A stretch of DNA of 9,126 nucleotides, taken from the NCBI GenBank assembly GCA_003156615.1, contig PMHI01000526.1, forward strand, positions 1 to 9,126, written 5' to 3'. The notes under the pieces are model-generated. The model was not told where the DNA came from. It did not search any database and was given only the letters and a program-made list of their open reading frames with translations. Positions 1 through 6,128 of this stretch are shown piece after piece. A program made the position numbers and the translations under genes. This DNA is from Acidobacteriaceae bacterium. Lineage in GTDB: Bacteria; Acidobacteriota; Terriglobia; Terriglobales; SbA1. The stretch's first letter is position 1; the number at the start of each line of letters is the position of its first letter.

Positions 1-214
1 CGTACGGACCGTCTGTCACTGCAACCTTTCCGTTGTTCCAATACACGGTCACCGCCGTGTTGGCGGGCTGAAGAGGTTCCTCAGCGACCAAATGTCCGTT
101 CTTCCGCAGTTCGTCGTTGTAGCTGAAACACTCGTCCAGCACGGTGTTGCGCTCGCTCTCAGACATGTTCTCGAACTTGCCGGGCTCGAGGTATCCCAAA
201 CAGACGTATTTCAT
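1..214 (-). CDS. YciI/DGPF-domain protein, 3' end beyond the window
   Basis: The minus strand reads 71 codons from ATG at 214 to the window edge with no stop, so the C-terminal part is missing. It begins MKYVCLGYLEPGKFENMSES and ends in VAVTDGPY. The MKY(V/L)CLGY start, the conserved DE(C/A)F.Y...LRKNGH stretch and the TDGP(F/Y) motif are those of the YCII-related (DGPF-domain) family, small ferredoxin-fold proteins of about 110-140 residues. Members are often found beside sigma-70-like ECF genes, but their biochemical role is poorly defined. A strong ribosome-binding site (GGAGGA, minus strand 224-219) lies 4 nt before this ATG and supports the start; another ATG at 218 is out of frame. The 120-bp inverted-repeat element begins only 9 bp upstream of the ribosome-binding site, so promoter signals lie inside or beyond that repeat. 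The last visible residue is Y where most relatives have F. Family assignment is secure; function is not known. Confidence 0.87.
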   Translation of the reverse strand, partial: MKYVCLGYLEPGKFENMSESERNTVLDECFSYNDELRKNGHLVAEEPLQPANTAVTVYWNNGKVAVTDGPY

Positions 215-232
215 CCATTCCTCCTGGTTGCC

Positions 233-352
233 GGTAGTGGTGCAGTTTGGCCTTTACCCGACATTGTCATCCTGAGCGTAGCCGTTTTTCACGCGTAGCG
301 AAGGATCTCCCGCTTAACCGGCCTAATGCGCAAGCCAAACTGCACCACTGCC
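233..352. repeat. 120-bp MITE/REP-like element with 19-bp inverted ends
   Basis: The left end GGTAGTGGTGCAGTTTGGC (233-251) matches the reverse complement of 334-352 at 18 of 19 positions. Between them lies GTCATCCTGAGCG (about 272-284) and AGCGAAGGATCTC (about 297-309), the two halves of a dispersed intergenic repeat common in Acidobacteria and some other phyla. Its read-through translation is the familiar spurious string CHPERS. An internal short duplication of GCGTAGC separates the halves. No coding capacity is seen, so this looks like a non-autonomous mobile or REP-type element. Mobility is inferred from the inverted ends only; no target duplication was recognised. Confidence 0.6.
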
Positions 353-582
353 TTGTTTCCCGTGACCCAGAGCCGCAGCTCATCGTTCTGTTATCAGATA
401 GTCGTTCGGGAGACCGAAAATCGACAGCATCGCCATTTTTTTATTTCGGGAACGGGCCGGTGGCAGAGCTTCGGCGAGAACTGGAATGGCAGTTATTGTT
501 CAACGGTGCCAAGCATGGGCATCTTCAGTGTACAATCCTCGCAGTTTTTGAAGTCAAAAAGGAAATTCTGGATGAACTGCAA
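353..582. other. Intergenic stretch upstream of the membrane protein gene
   Basis: This 230-bp region shows no convincing gene. The open plus-strand frame through it is continuous with a translation of the repeat at 233-352 and has no family-like residues. TACAAT at 531-536, preceded by TG two bases earlier (TGTACAAT), could serve as a -10 for the gene starting at 583, giving a leader of about 40 nt. No good -35 stands at the right distance, so this remains weak. Confidence 0.3.
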
Positions 583-1032
583 ATGAACTATTTACGTCTC
601 GGTCTGGCGGCGCTTGGTGGCATGGTCGCGTATTTCGCCTTTGGCTTTTTATTGTTTTGGCTGGTGCCATCTCTTATCGATGAAGCCCACAAGTACCCGG
701 CCGTATTCCGAGCCAAAGAAAAAATCATGACTCTTATGCCAATTGGAATGGCGGCAACTTTGATAGCGATCCTGATTGTCGCGATAATTTTCGCAATGCT
801 ATGTCAGAGCGGATCGGGCACTGCGGAAGGTGCGCGCTTGGGCGTTCTCATTGGCATTTTCGTGGTTTGCGGATTTGTGCTGCACAACTACGTGAACCTC
901 AACATCGGGCTGAAACTCGCTCTGGGACAGGCTGTGGCTTACTTCGTCCAGTGGATGATCGTCGGCATCGTCATCGGTCTTATTTACCCAAGTCGGGCCG
1001 TAAAGCCTCGGCGTTTCAGGCCGGGGATATAA
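583..1032 (+). CDS. Small four-helix integral membrane protein, unknown function
   Basis: A 149-residue protein beginning MNYLRLGLAALGG. Four hydrophobic segments are visible at about residues 5-28, 51-74, 85-104 and 113-135. The C-terminal tail is basic (KPRRFR), which fits both ends facing the cytoplasm. A short charged loop (IDEAHKYPAVFRAKEKI) joins helices 1 and 2. I chose ATG 583 because the open frame upstream runs through the intergenic repeat and is not protein-like, while the translation turns cleanly hydrophobic at this Met. The upstream site is poor: only GGATG about 8 nt before the start. I do not recognise the family with certainty; the size and layout resemble small DUF-type membrane proteins found as single genes in acidobacterial genomes. 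No catalytic or ligand-binding motif is evident. It stands alone, and a weak terminator-like hairpin follows its stop. Confidence 0.7.
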   Translation: MNYLRLGLAALGGMVAYFAFGFLLFWLVPSLIDEAHKYPAVFRAKEKIMTLMPIGMAATLIAILIVAIIFAMLCQSGSGTAEGARLGVLIGIFVVCGFVLHNYVNLNIGLKLALGQAVAYFVQWMIVGIVIGLIYPSRAVKPRRFRPGI

Positions 1033-1048
1033 AGGCCCCCCGCGTTTT
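1022..1048 (+). terminator. Weak terminator-like hairpin after the membrane protein gene
   Basis: CGGGG and CCCCG form a 5-bp GC stem around an A/T-rich loop. After two more bases comes a run of six T. The stem overlaps the last codons of the preceding gene and is short, so this is only a candidate intrinsic terminator. Confidence 0.35.
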
Positions 1049-1345
1049 TTCCCTTCCGTTCGTTCTGGAATCCTTGCCGTCCACAAGACCTATGGCCGGG
1101 CATGGCCAAAAGTCCTCTTCGTTGTCCTCCGCTGAAGTAGGGCGGTTGTGGGAGGAACCCACCGAAGAGACCTCGCCAAAACGAGGCTCCGTAGGAATCC
1201 TCGCCGCTTGCGGCGCGGAGGATGTCAATTGTGATGCTCAGTCCAAAAACTACGTGAGGCGAGGGGAGAAGTTCGGAGCGCCGGGCTTCCCCATCGCTCC
1301 CGGGCTCAGGAATACACGATCTGAGCCACACGATGCCCTTCTAAT
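1033..1345. other. Gene-free stretch with several short hairpins
   Basis: No open frame here resembles a protein on either strand; the longest are low-complexity and mutually overlapping. The DNA holds a row of short inverted repeats: TGGCC/GGCCA at 1093-1108, GTGGG/CCCAC at 1148-1162, CCTCG/CGAGG at 1171-1186, an 11-bp bulged stem (ATCCTC plus GCCGC arms) at 1197-1223, and GGCTCAG/CTGAGCC at 1303-1327. The last sits about 19 bp beyond the stop of the minus-strand secreted-protein gene and could act as its transcript end, though no T-run follows. The cluster may be a REP-type or structured RNA region, but GC-rich DNA gives short stems by chance. Confidence 0.35.
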
Positions 1346-1987
1346 TCAACGCAAAGCCGGATTCTCCGGGCTAAATAGGCCTGTGGGATTATCTTTCCAA
1401 ATCCAGGCATGCACCAACCATTGAGTCTGAGCGATGAAGTGACCCCCTTGTTCGCGGCATTGGCTCTCACTCAATCCGTGAGGGTTTTCCAGGTGCGGCA
1501 GTACGCAAATATTTTCATGGCGGTGCCAAACCGCCAACGATTTTGGAAATGGCGAGTTCAATGGCTGGCCGTCAGGCCCTTCGGGCGCATCCCAAAAATA
1601 ACCGACGCCGGCCAGAGAATATCCCTCCTGCGGGACCGAGTTCTTCACATACAGCAAAATGGGAGGCTTCTCAACATCAAAACGATTCGGCTCCATAGTC
1701 AGAACATAGTGAATTCCCATTCCCGGCATATCACCTCCAACCATCTGATATCCGTCGGCTTCAGCCATATGCACATCCTGGTATTTTGCGGTTGCTTGTC
1801 TGGCTTGTTCTAACTCGGCCGCAGTCTTCTTCAGTTCCTCATACGTCAGGGCCGCGCCATTGGTATGGGAGTGCTGCGGCATCATCGAGCCCGAGGACGC
1901 TTGTCCATTACCGGCTGCTGAGGTCTGTGCCATGGCGGTGACGCCCAGCAAAAAAACGAGAGCCATCGTCCGACGGATTGCCTTCAT
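1346..1987 (-). CDS. Secreted His/Met-containing protein of unknown function
   Basis: A 213-residue protein with a clear signal peptide: basic MKAIRR, a hydrophobic core at about residues 8-19, and a likely cut after AMA (residue 20). A low-complexity, Met/His-containing linker follows (SMMPQHSHTNG, about 34-44), then a short helix rich in K, E and A. The rest has conserved-looking blocks: DMPGMGIHYV (86-95), PPILLYV (108-114), WHRHENICVLP (154-164), a second Cys at 177, and WLVHAWIWKDNPTGLF (190-205). I recall the pattern of PGMG.HY, then WH.H.N.C, then C-terminal H.W....G.F from unnamed secreted proteins in acidobacterial and other soil genomes. The repeated His residues and paired Cys suggest metal binding and a disulfide, but that is inference. 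The ribosome-binding site AAGGAGGAAATCAA before ATG is strong. The gene is divergent from the two-component pair, so it is a natural candidate target. Most relatives are annotated only as hypothetical. Confidence 0.8.
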   Translation of the reverse strand: MKAIRRTMALVFLLGVTAMAQTSAAGNGQASSGSMMPQHSHTNGAALTYEELKKTAAELEQARQATAKYQDVHMAEADGYQMVGGDMPGMGIHYVLTMEPNRFDVEKPPILLYVKNSVPQEGYSLAGVGYFWDAPEGPDGQPLNSPFPKSLAVWHRHENICVLPHLENPHGLSESQCREQGGHFIAQTQWLVHAWIWKDNPTGLFSPENPALR

Positions 1988-2125
1988 TTGATTTCCTCCT
2001 TCTTGATTTCTACGAAGTTGCCGGGAATAGTGATCCGAACCACAAGACGTAGGCTCTGGTAGACGTATACTAGGCGTTCCTGAGAGCTTGCATTTCGGTC
2101 ACATTCACACAATATCGAGCCGTGC

Positions 2126-2164
2126 CTGAATGGCGTCTGAATGCGACGTTCAGGTGGCGTTCAG
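2126..2164 (+). promoter_or_regulatory. Four-half-site operator upstream of the response regulator
   Basis: CTGAATG occurs at 2126-2132 and 2137-2143. GTTCAG, its inverted partner, occurs at 2148-2153 and 2159-2164. Each pair, and the step between pairs, keeps an 11-bp period, about one DNA turn. OmpR/PhoP-family regulators bind such direct repeats as dimers, so this is the probable binding site of the regulator encoded at 2201-2863. The last half-site ends 36 bp before that start and could overlap a -35 element. A TATAAA at 2184-2189 is a possible -10 but would leave almost no leader. The same region could control the divergent secreted-protein gene. Confidence 0.55.
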
Positions 2165-2200
2165 CTTGGTTCTCGTCTCCTTGTATAAACAGGGGAAAAC

Positions 2201-2863
2201 ATGCGTGTGCTTGTCGTGGAAGACGAGGCGTCTCTAGCCAGGCAGCTCACCACCGCGCTTCGTCGCGCGGGCTATGCTGTGGATCATGCGGCCGACGGCG
2301 AACGCGCTGACCTTCTCGGCCACGATGAACGCTACGACGCCGTTGTTCTCGACTTGGGACTACCTAAAGTGGATGGGTTGACATTGTTGCGCCGCTGGCG
2401 CGAAGCGGGGCAGGCGATGCCGGTGCTCGTGCTAACGGCGCGAGGCAGTTGGCACGAAAAGGTTCAGGGGATTGACGGCGGGGCTGATGACTACATGTCC
2501 AAGCCATTCCGTATGGAGGAATTGCTGGCGAGGTTGCGCGCACTTATTCGACGGTCGAGCGGACAGAGCAATCCCGAACTACGCTGCGGTCCGCTCGTAC
2601 TCGACCCGCGGTCCGGCAAGGTGACCCTCGAGGGTGCGGAGGTGAAACTGACCGGCCACGAATTTCGCGTGCTTTCCTACCTAATGCACCACTGCCAGCG
2701 CGTAGTTTCACAAAGCGAGCTCACTGAACATATCTACTCCCAGGACTTTGACCGCGATTCGAATACGGTTGAAGTTTTTATCGCTCGCTTGAGGCGAAAA
2801 CTAGGTCCCACCTTTATTGAGACAGTGCGAAGCCTGGGTTACCGCATGAAGGCCCATTCATGA
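2201..2863 (+). CDS. OmpR/PhoP-family response regulator
   Basis: A 220-residue DNA-binding response regulator. The receiver domain (about 1-115) keeps all key residues: the acidic pair E7-D8, phosphoacceptor D51 in VVLDLGLP, T79 in VLTARG, and K101 in MSKPF. A winged-helix Trans_Reg_C domain follows at about 125-219, with LTGHEFRVLSYL, the recognition helix region NTVEVFIARLRRKLG, and the terminal IETVRSLGYR hairpin. Residue pattern (VVEDE..LARQL..AL...GY.VD.A.DG) is closest to the PhoP/QseB/PmrA branch. Phosphorylation by the kinase encoded next should promote DNA binding. AGGGG lies 5 nt before ATG 2201. The stop overlaps the kinase start by 4 bp (ATGA), so the two are translationally coupled. 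The operator-like repeats upstream suggest autoregulation. I give no gene symbol because the signal and regulon are unknown. Confidence 0.95.
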   Translation: MRVLVVEDEASLARQLTTALRRAGYAVDHAADGERADLLGHDERYDAVVLDLGLPKVDGLTLLRRWREAGQAMPVLVLTARGSWHEKVQGIDGGADDYMSKPFRMEELLARLRALIRRSSGQSNPELRCGPLVLDPRSGKVTLEGAEVKLTGHEFRVLSYLMHHCQRVVSQSELTEHIYSQDFDRDSNTVEVFIARLRRKLGPTFIETVRSLGYRMKAHS

Positions 2864-3837
2864 ATTGGCTGCATTCTTTCCGGTGGCGAATTCTTCTCGG
2901 CACTATTCTCTGGACCCTTGGACTAATCCCGCTAATCCATTTGTTGTTCCTCGTGGTGCACGGCCAGCTTCGTTTCATGACTGGGCGGGGCATAGGAATT
3001 TTTCTGGTTTTTGCGACTTTCTGCATACTCGCGGGAATTTGGCAGTTCCGCGCCGGACTGTTGCCGTTTGGCCATCTGCGTCGGCAATTATTGGGTCTGC
3101 GCAATGGTTCCGGCGACAGGATCGAAGGAACCTATCCAACAGAAGTGCAGCCATTAGTGAACGATCTCAATTCCTTGTTGGAGCATCGCGAGCGGATCAT
3201 CCGGCGAGCGATGGCGAAAGCTGGCGATCTCGCGCACGGATTGAAAACGCCGCTGGCGGTGCTGGCACAGGAGGCCGAACAGTTCGAGGCCGCAGGCCAA
3301 CATGAAATCGCATCCGCGATCAACCTGCAAGTTGATCGTATGCGCAGACAGGTTGACTATCATCTGACGCAAGCCCGCGCGGCTACTCCCGGCAACGCGC
3401 CTGGTGCTCGCTGTCCTGTGCTGGCTTCTGTTGAAGGGTTGACGCGAACCTTGGAGAAAATCTACGCCGCTCGCGGGCTCGCGCTTGAGGTCGATGTCTC
3501 GTCCGCACATTTTGTTCGTGGGCAACGCGAAGATTTGGAAGAAATGCTGGGGAATCTGCTGGATAACGCCTGTAAGTGGGCAAAGTCCAACGTCAAGATA
3601 CAATCCGTGCAGGAAAATGGTGCGGTAGTTCTGACTGTGGATGACGATGGCCCAGGCCTGCCCTCCTCTATTCGCGATCAAGTGTTGCAGCGAGGAGTCC
3701 GCGCTGACGAAGCTGCCCCCGGTTCGGGACTGGGATTGGCAATCGTTCGCGATCTTGCCCAACTTTACGAGGGGACGATCACGTTGGACGACTCGCCCAT
3801 GGGCGGTCTGCACGCGAGCCTTCGGTTGCCCTCCTGA
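2860..3837 (+). CDS. PhoQ/QseC-like sensor histidine kinase with minimal periplasmic loop
   Basis: A 325-residue membrane kinase, partner of the preceding regulator. Two transmembrane segments lie at about 11-33 and 43-63, separated by only about ten residues, then a HAMP-like linker (about 64-115). The dimerisation/phosphoacceptor helix contains GDLAHGLKTPLAVL with H126, a PhoQ-type H-box. The ATPase domain has the N-box LGNLLDNACKWA (230-241), G1 box DDDGPGLP (261-268) and G2 box GSGLGLAIV (288-296), all apparently complete. PhoQ itself is near 480 residues with a large periplasmic sensor domain; here that domain is absent. The protein may sense the membrane, an accessory protein or an intramembrane signal, as do other kinases with tiny extracytoplasmic loops. 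It starts with ATG in an ATGA overlap with the regulator stop. About 150 bp without a gene follow, with no strong terminator seen. Confidence 0.94.
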   Translation: MNWLHSFRWRILLGTILWTLGLIPLIHLLFLVVHGQLRFMTGRGIGIFLVFATFCILAGIWQFRAGLLPFGHLRRQLLGLRNGSGDRIEGTYPTEVQPLVNDLNSLLEHRERIIRRAMAKAGDLAHGLKTPLAVLAQEAEQFEAAGQHEIASAINLQVDRMRRQVDYHLTQARAATPGNAPGARCPVLASVEGLTRTLEKIYAARGLALEVDVSSAHFVRGQREDLEEMLGNLLDNACKWAKSNVKIQSVQENGAVVLTVDDDGPGLPSSIRDQVLQRGVRADEAAPGSGLGLAIVRDLAQLYEGTITLDDSPMGGLHASLRLPS

Positions 3838-3985
3838 TTGCTTAGCATAAGGATTTTCTTAACCCGAAGCGATCCCAGTCGCGAAAATGAATTTTCCCAT
3901 CTTTCGGAAATCTTCCCATCTCAATTTAAAGGAGACTCCAGGGAACCGCTGGGGACGCACTCACTCGCGGTTTTTGATGGTTGGG

Positions 3986-4261
3986 TCAATACCCAATCGT
4001 AAACCGCTGGCCGCGGTGCTTCGGTTTCTCCAGTTCGTCGACGGCCGCAATGGCATCGTCCTCCATGGAAACCCGACTGTTGCCGCTCGTGTCTACGACC
4101 AAATCGTCTTTGCCGAGACGGAATTTCCCAGTCCTCTCGCCGGGTTCAAAGAGCCCCGCCGGGGCAAAATAGGTCCAATCCGCGCCGCTGACTACGAGGT
4201 CCTGGCGAACCTGCTCATGAGCCTTGGCGATCGGCAGAACAACTTCTGGAAGATGGCCGAT
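3986..4261 (-). pseudogene. 3' remnant of an NmrA-like NAD(P)-binding protein gene
   Basis: On the minus strand a 91-codon frame ends in RFTIGY and a TGA at 3988-3986. It carries GADWTYFAPAGLFEPGERTG, then KFRLGKDDLVVD, then GNSRVSMEDDAIAAVDELEK. These blocks match the C-terminal half of the NmrA/YwnB-type atypical SDR family (NAD(P)H-binding proteins of about 210 residues): DWT(Y/F)..PA..FEPGERTGKFRLG, S(R/Y)(I/V)S.EDYA.A..DELE, RRFT(V/I)GY. The frame is closed upstream by TAA at 4264-4262, and no start codon with a ribosome-binding site lies at its head. The whole N-terminal Rossmann part with the GATG nucleotide-binding motif is absent. In the last block the usual Y of EDYA is D. I regard it as a dead fragment. 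It points away from the hydrolase remnant that starts about 20-130 bp to its right. Confidence 0.8.
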
Positions 4262-4277
4262 TTAAAGAAACAAACTC

Positions 4278-4706
4278 TTGCTCGACTACGCTGGCCCCGA
4301 AATCCAGTTGCACCTTCACGGTAGAGATGGCCCATCGCGAGTCCGAATGAGTCCCGGAACCGTCTCAGCTTCCGTTCCGGATCAGACGAGCACCATGGCT
4401 TACGGCATCGAGGCCTTTAACGCCCGCAACCCTCTCGCATGGCCCAGCTTCGCCAAGCGAGAGGATGTCGAAGGCTTGCCGCCGACGGTCATCAGCGTCA
4501 ACGAGTGCGATCCGTTGCGCGATGAGGGCATCGCCTTCTACCGGCTTCTGATGAATAGCGGCGTTTCGGCGCGTTGCCGCCAAATGATGGGCGCCTGCCA
4601 CGGCATCGAGATCCTCTTGCCGGTGATATGTCCCGATATCGCTCGCTCCACTGCCAGCGACATCGCCAACTTCGCAATCGGGCAGTCGGAAGGGCCAAGG
4701 AAGTAG
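4278..4706 (+). pseudogene. 3' remnant of an HSL-type alpha/beta hydrolase (esterase/lipase) gene
   Basis: The family-like part starts near MAYGIEAFNARNPLAW (from 4395) and runs to the TAG at 4704-4706. It includes PPTVISVNECDPLRDEG and RCRQMMGACHGIEI, the C-terminal block of hormone-sensitive-lipase-type esterases. The triad Asp (GAT 4509-4511) and His (CAC 4599-4601) are kept. The oxyanion HGGG motif and the GDSAG nucleophile elbow, which lie in the first two thirds of a normal protein of about 300-360 residues, are absent. Codons 4278-4394 are open but look unrelated, and the frame starts with TTG without a convincing ribosome-binding site. The product could not be an active esterase. Together with the neighbouring NmrA-like fragment, it looks like the result of a deletion that removed the 5' parts of two divergent genes. 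Confidence 0.8.
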
Positions 4707-4726
4707 CTTTGCTAATACCAACTGCA

Positions 4727-4757
4727 CGCCGAAATCCGCTCTCTGCGGATTTCGGCG
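4727..4757. terminator. Perfect 13-bp hairpin between convergent genes
   Basis: CGCCGAAATCCGC (4727-4739) and GCGGATTTCGGCG (4745-4757) are exact inverted repeats around a 5-nt loop. The hairpin lies 20 bp beyond the hydrolase stop and about 50 bp beyond the end of the convergent minus-strand dehydrogenase-like gene. This suits a shared transcript end. No T-run follows on either strand, so it may need Rho or act mainly as a barrier to RNA decay. Confidence 0.65.
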
Positions 4758-4805
4758 TTCGCAGGCTTGTTCGTGAGTGTCAGAGGAAGTGCACGGTTGA
4801 CGGGG

Positions 4806-5957
4806 TCACGAATAACCTGAGTGCTTGTGAGGGACGGCGTTCATTCGGGAGCTTGTTCGAGGGTCTCTGTCTGCGTCGACTCCAGCTTTTCGCAGCTCTG
4901 TCATGAAGGCAATTGGATCGACCGCATCGGCAAGGAAGTGAATGCCAGCCCGGACTCCGTTACTTTCCGAAACAGTGCGGGCGACAGTGGCCAGCACAAG
5001 TCCGTGGATCCGGTAGTCGCGGCGCTCCTTGTAAACGATCTGAGCGGTTAGGGCTAGTCTGCGTCCTTGAGAACGCCCAAGTATCTGAGCCACGACAAAA
5101 CCATCCACGGGCAGACGGTTTCTGCGAAATAAGTTTCGGAACAAGCGGACACTCAGTCCGTCGGGGAGAGGAACCAGGGCCATCAGAGTTGTCGCCATGA
5201 TCGTCCGAAACCCCGATAGGTATGTGTATGTGAAGACGTCGTAGTTATTGAGCCGACGGCCAACCTCGCTCAGTTCGGGAAGAGAAACCATCACGAAACG
5301 ACCGGGGCCGACGGGTTCGCCCAAATTAACACGGCGGGAAGTCTCCGACAGTTTGGCGCGGGTCCACTCGCCCTTGCGAAAGTAACCAGGACTGCGAAGC
5401 CCCGACTTACGGACATACCAGACAGCGTCGCGCAAAGCATTGGCGGACCACTCGCCAGAGTCGCTGAAATAAACCGTCAACGACTCGATCGTATCCATCT
5501 TGGCCCTTGCCTGTGCGTCCGCGTAAACAGGCAGGAGTTCGCTTATGCCAGGATTCCACCCCGCCGATACCACGAACGACAATCCCAGGTCTTCAATCTC
5601 TTGGCGATGGGGAAGCAGGCGTTCCTTTACGAACGACATGCCTGCCGCATCAATGTAGTGACACCGCCCGCGAAAGGCCGCTTGTGCGACGCGATCTTGG
5701 AGCGCCATCACGGGTCCAGCGCAGTTGACGACGATCGAACATCGGCTGCAAAAGTCGTCCAACGAATGGGCACCGAGGATATCAACATGCGCCGCGGACG
5801 CTCTGCCATCGAACTCCGCCGCCAGAGCCTTCCCTTCGGCTAAGTCGCCTCCACCGATTAGAATCTCGCCATCGCAGGACTTCCAGAGCTCAGACGCAAC
5901 GATTCTCCCGGTTGCACCGTGGCCACCAACAATGCCGAAAGTGACGGTTCGACTCAT
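4806..5957 (-). CDS. Saccharopine dehydrogenase-like NAD(P)-binding protein
   Basis: A 383-residue protein of the saccharopine dehydrogenase (Lys9-like) NADP-binding superfamily. The N-terminus has a Rossmann motif GIVGGHGATGR (residues 8-18). Further family marks are VVNCAGP (76-82), HYIDAAG (100-106) and VVSAGWNPGISELLP (129-143), followed by a mixed alpha/beta substrate domain with TVYFSDSGEWSANALRDA (about 162-179). True saccharopine dehydrogenase acts in lysine metabolism. Stand-alone members of this size often have other or unknown substrates, including trans-acting enoyl reductases of polyketide and lipid pathways, so I do not assign a reaction. The context gives no pathway partner. 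ATG 5957 is preceded by a G-rich tract (GCGGGGG) as a loose ribosome-binding site and by a good promoter at 5998-6026. The gene appears complete, unlike both its neighbours. Confidence 0.85.
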   Translation of the reverse strand: MSRTVTFGIVGGHGATGRIVASELWKSCDGEILIGGGDLAEGKALAAEFDGRASAAHVDILGAHSLDDFCSRCSIVVNCAGPVMALQDRVAQAAFRGRCHYIDAAGMSFVKERLLPHRQEIEDLGLSFVVSAGWNPGISELLPVYADAQARAKMDTIESLTVYFSDSGEWSANALRDAVWYVRKSGLRSPGYFRKGEWTRAKLSETSRRVNLGEPVGPGRFVMVSLPELSEVGRRLNNYDVFTYTYLSGFRTIMATTLMALVPLPDGLSVRLFRNLFRRNRLPVDGFVVAQILGRSQGRRLALTAQIVYKERRDYRIHGLVLATVARTVSESNGVRAGIHFLADAVDPIAFMTELRKAGVDADRDPRTSSRMNAVPHKHSGYS

Positions 5958-5997
5958 TGCTCAAACCCCCGCAGCATCCAACCGGCCAGGGTCGTGG

Positions 5998-6026
5998 AGT
6001 ATCAGTTTAGCTCTTGATCCGGTCAA
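5998..6026 (-). promoter_or_regulatory. Sigma70-type promoter for the dehydrogenase-like gene
   Basis: On the minus strand TTGACC (6026-6021) is followed by a 17-bp spacer and GATACT (6003-5998). These match the -35 consensus at five of six bases and the -10 at four of six. Transcription would start near 5991 and give a leader of about 34 nt before ATG 5957. Confidence 0.5.
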
Positions 6027-6028
6027 GA
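6012..6028. promoter_or_regulatory. Palindromic operator candidate over the -35
   Basis: TCTTGA (6012-6017) and TCAAGA (6023-6028) form a perfect 6+6 inverted repeat around 5 bp. It covers the -35 hexamer of the promoter for the dehydrogenase-like gene, a typical place for a repressor dimer. No repressor gene is in the window. Confidence 0.4.
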
Positions 6029-6108
6029 CAGATCAACTGCTATGATCGCCCGGCGGGCGGACTCTTATCGTGTCGTCTTCTCGCAATCGACTCCTTGTAG
6101 GCAGTCGA

Positions 6109-6128
6109 AAGGGCTTGTTCGAGCCCTT
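6109..6128 (-). terminator. Hairpin directly after the flavoprotein stop codon
   Basis: AAGGGCT (6109-6115) and AGCCCTT (6122-6128) form a perfect 7-bp stem with a 6-nt loop. It abuts the TAG of the minus-strand flavoprotein gene at 6129-6131. Only a short CCCTTT follows on the transcribed strand, so intrinsic termination would be weak. Confidence 0.45.

Noticed and set aside
247..582. Long N-terminal extension of the membrane protein frame
   Set aside because: It translates the intergenic repeat into the spurious CHPERS string and lacks any family-like or hydrophobic pattern until Met at 583.
984..1331. Minus-strand open frame of 115 codons
   Set aside because: Low-complexity Gly/Arg/Pro-rich product, overlaps the end of the membrane protein gene, no ribosome-binding site, and full of inverted repeats.
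801..1424. Plus-strand open frame of 207 codons
   Set aside because: Out of frame with the membrane protein it overlaps and antisense to the end of the secreted-protein gene; no recognisable motif.
2184..2189. TATAAA as the -10 of the regulator promoter
   Set aside because: The transcript would begin within about 5 nt of ATG and lose the ribosome-binding site; kept only as a remark.
3154..3813. Minus-strand open frame of 219 codons
   Set aside because: Fully antisense to the histidine kinase, whose catalytic motifs are complete; a typical GC-rich shadow.
3887..4324. Plus-strand open frame of 145 codons
   Set aside because: Antisense to the NmrA-like remnant, whose conserved blocks are clear on the minus strand; no family motif of its own.
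6109..6128. TTCGAGCC resembling a tRNA T-loop
   Set aside because: No acceptor, D or anticodon arm around it; it is better explained as a hairpin after the flavoprotein stop.
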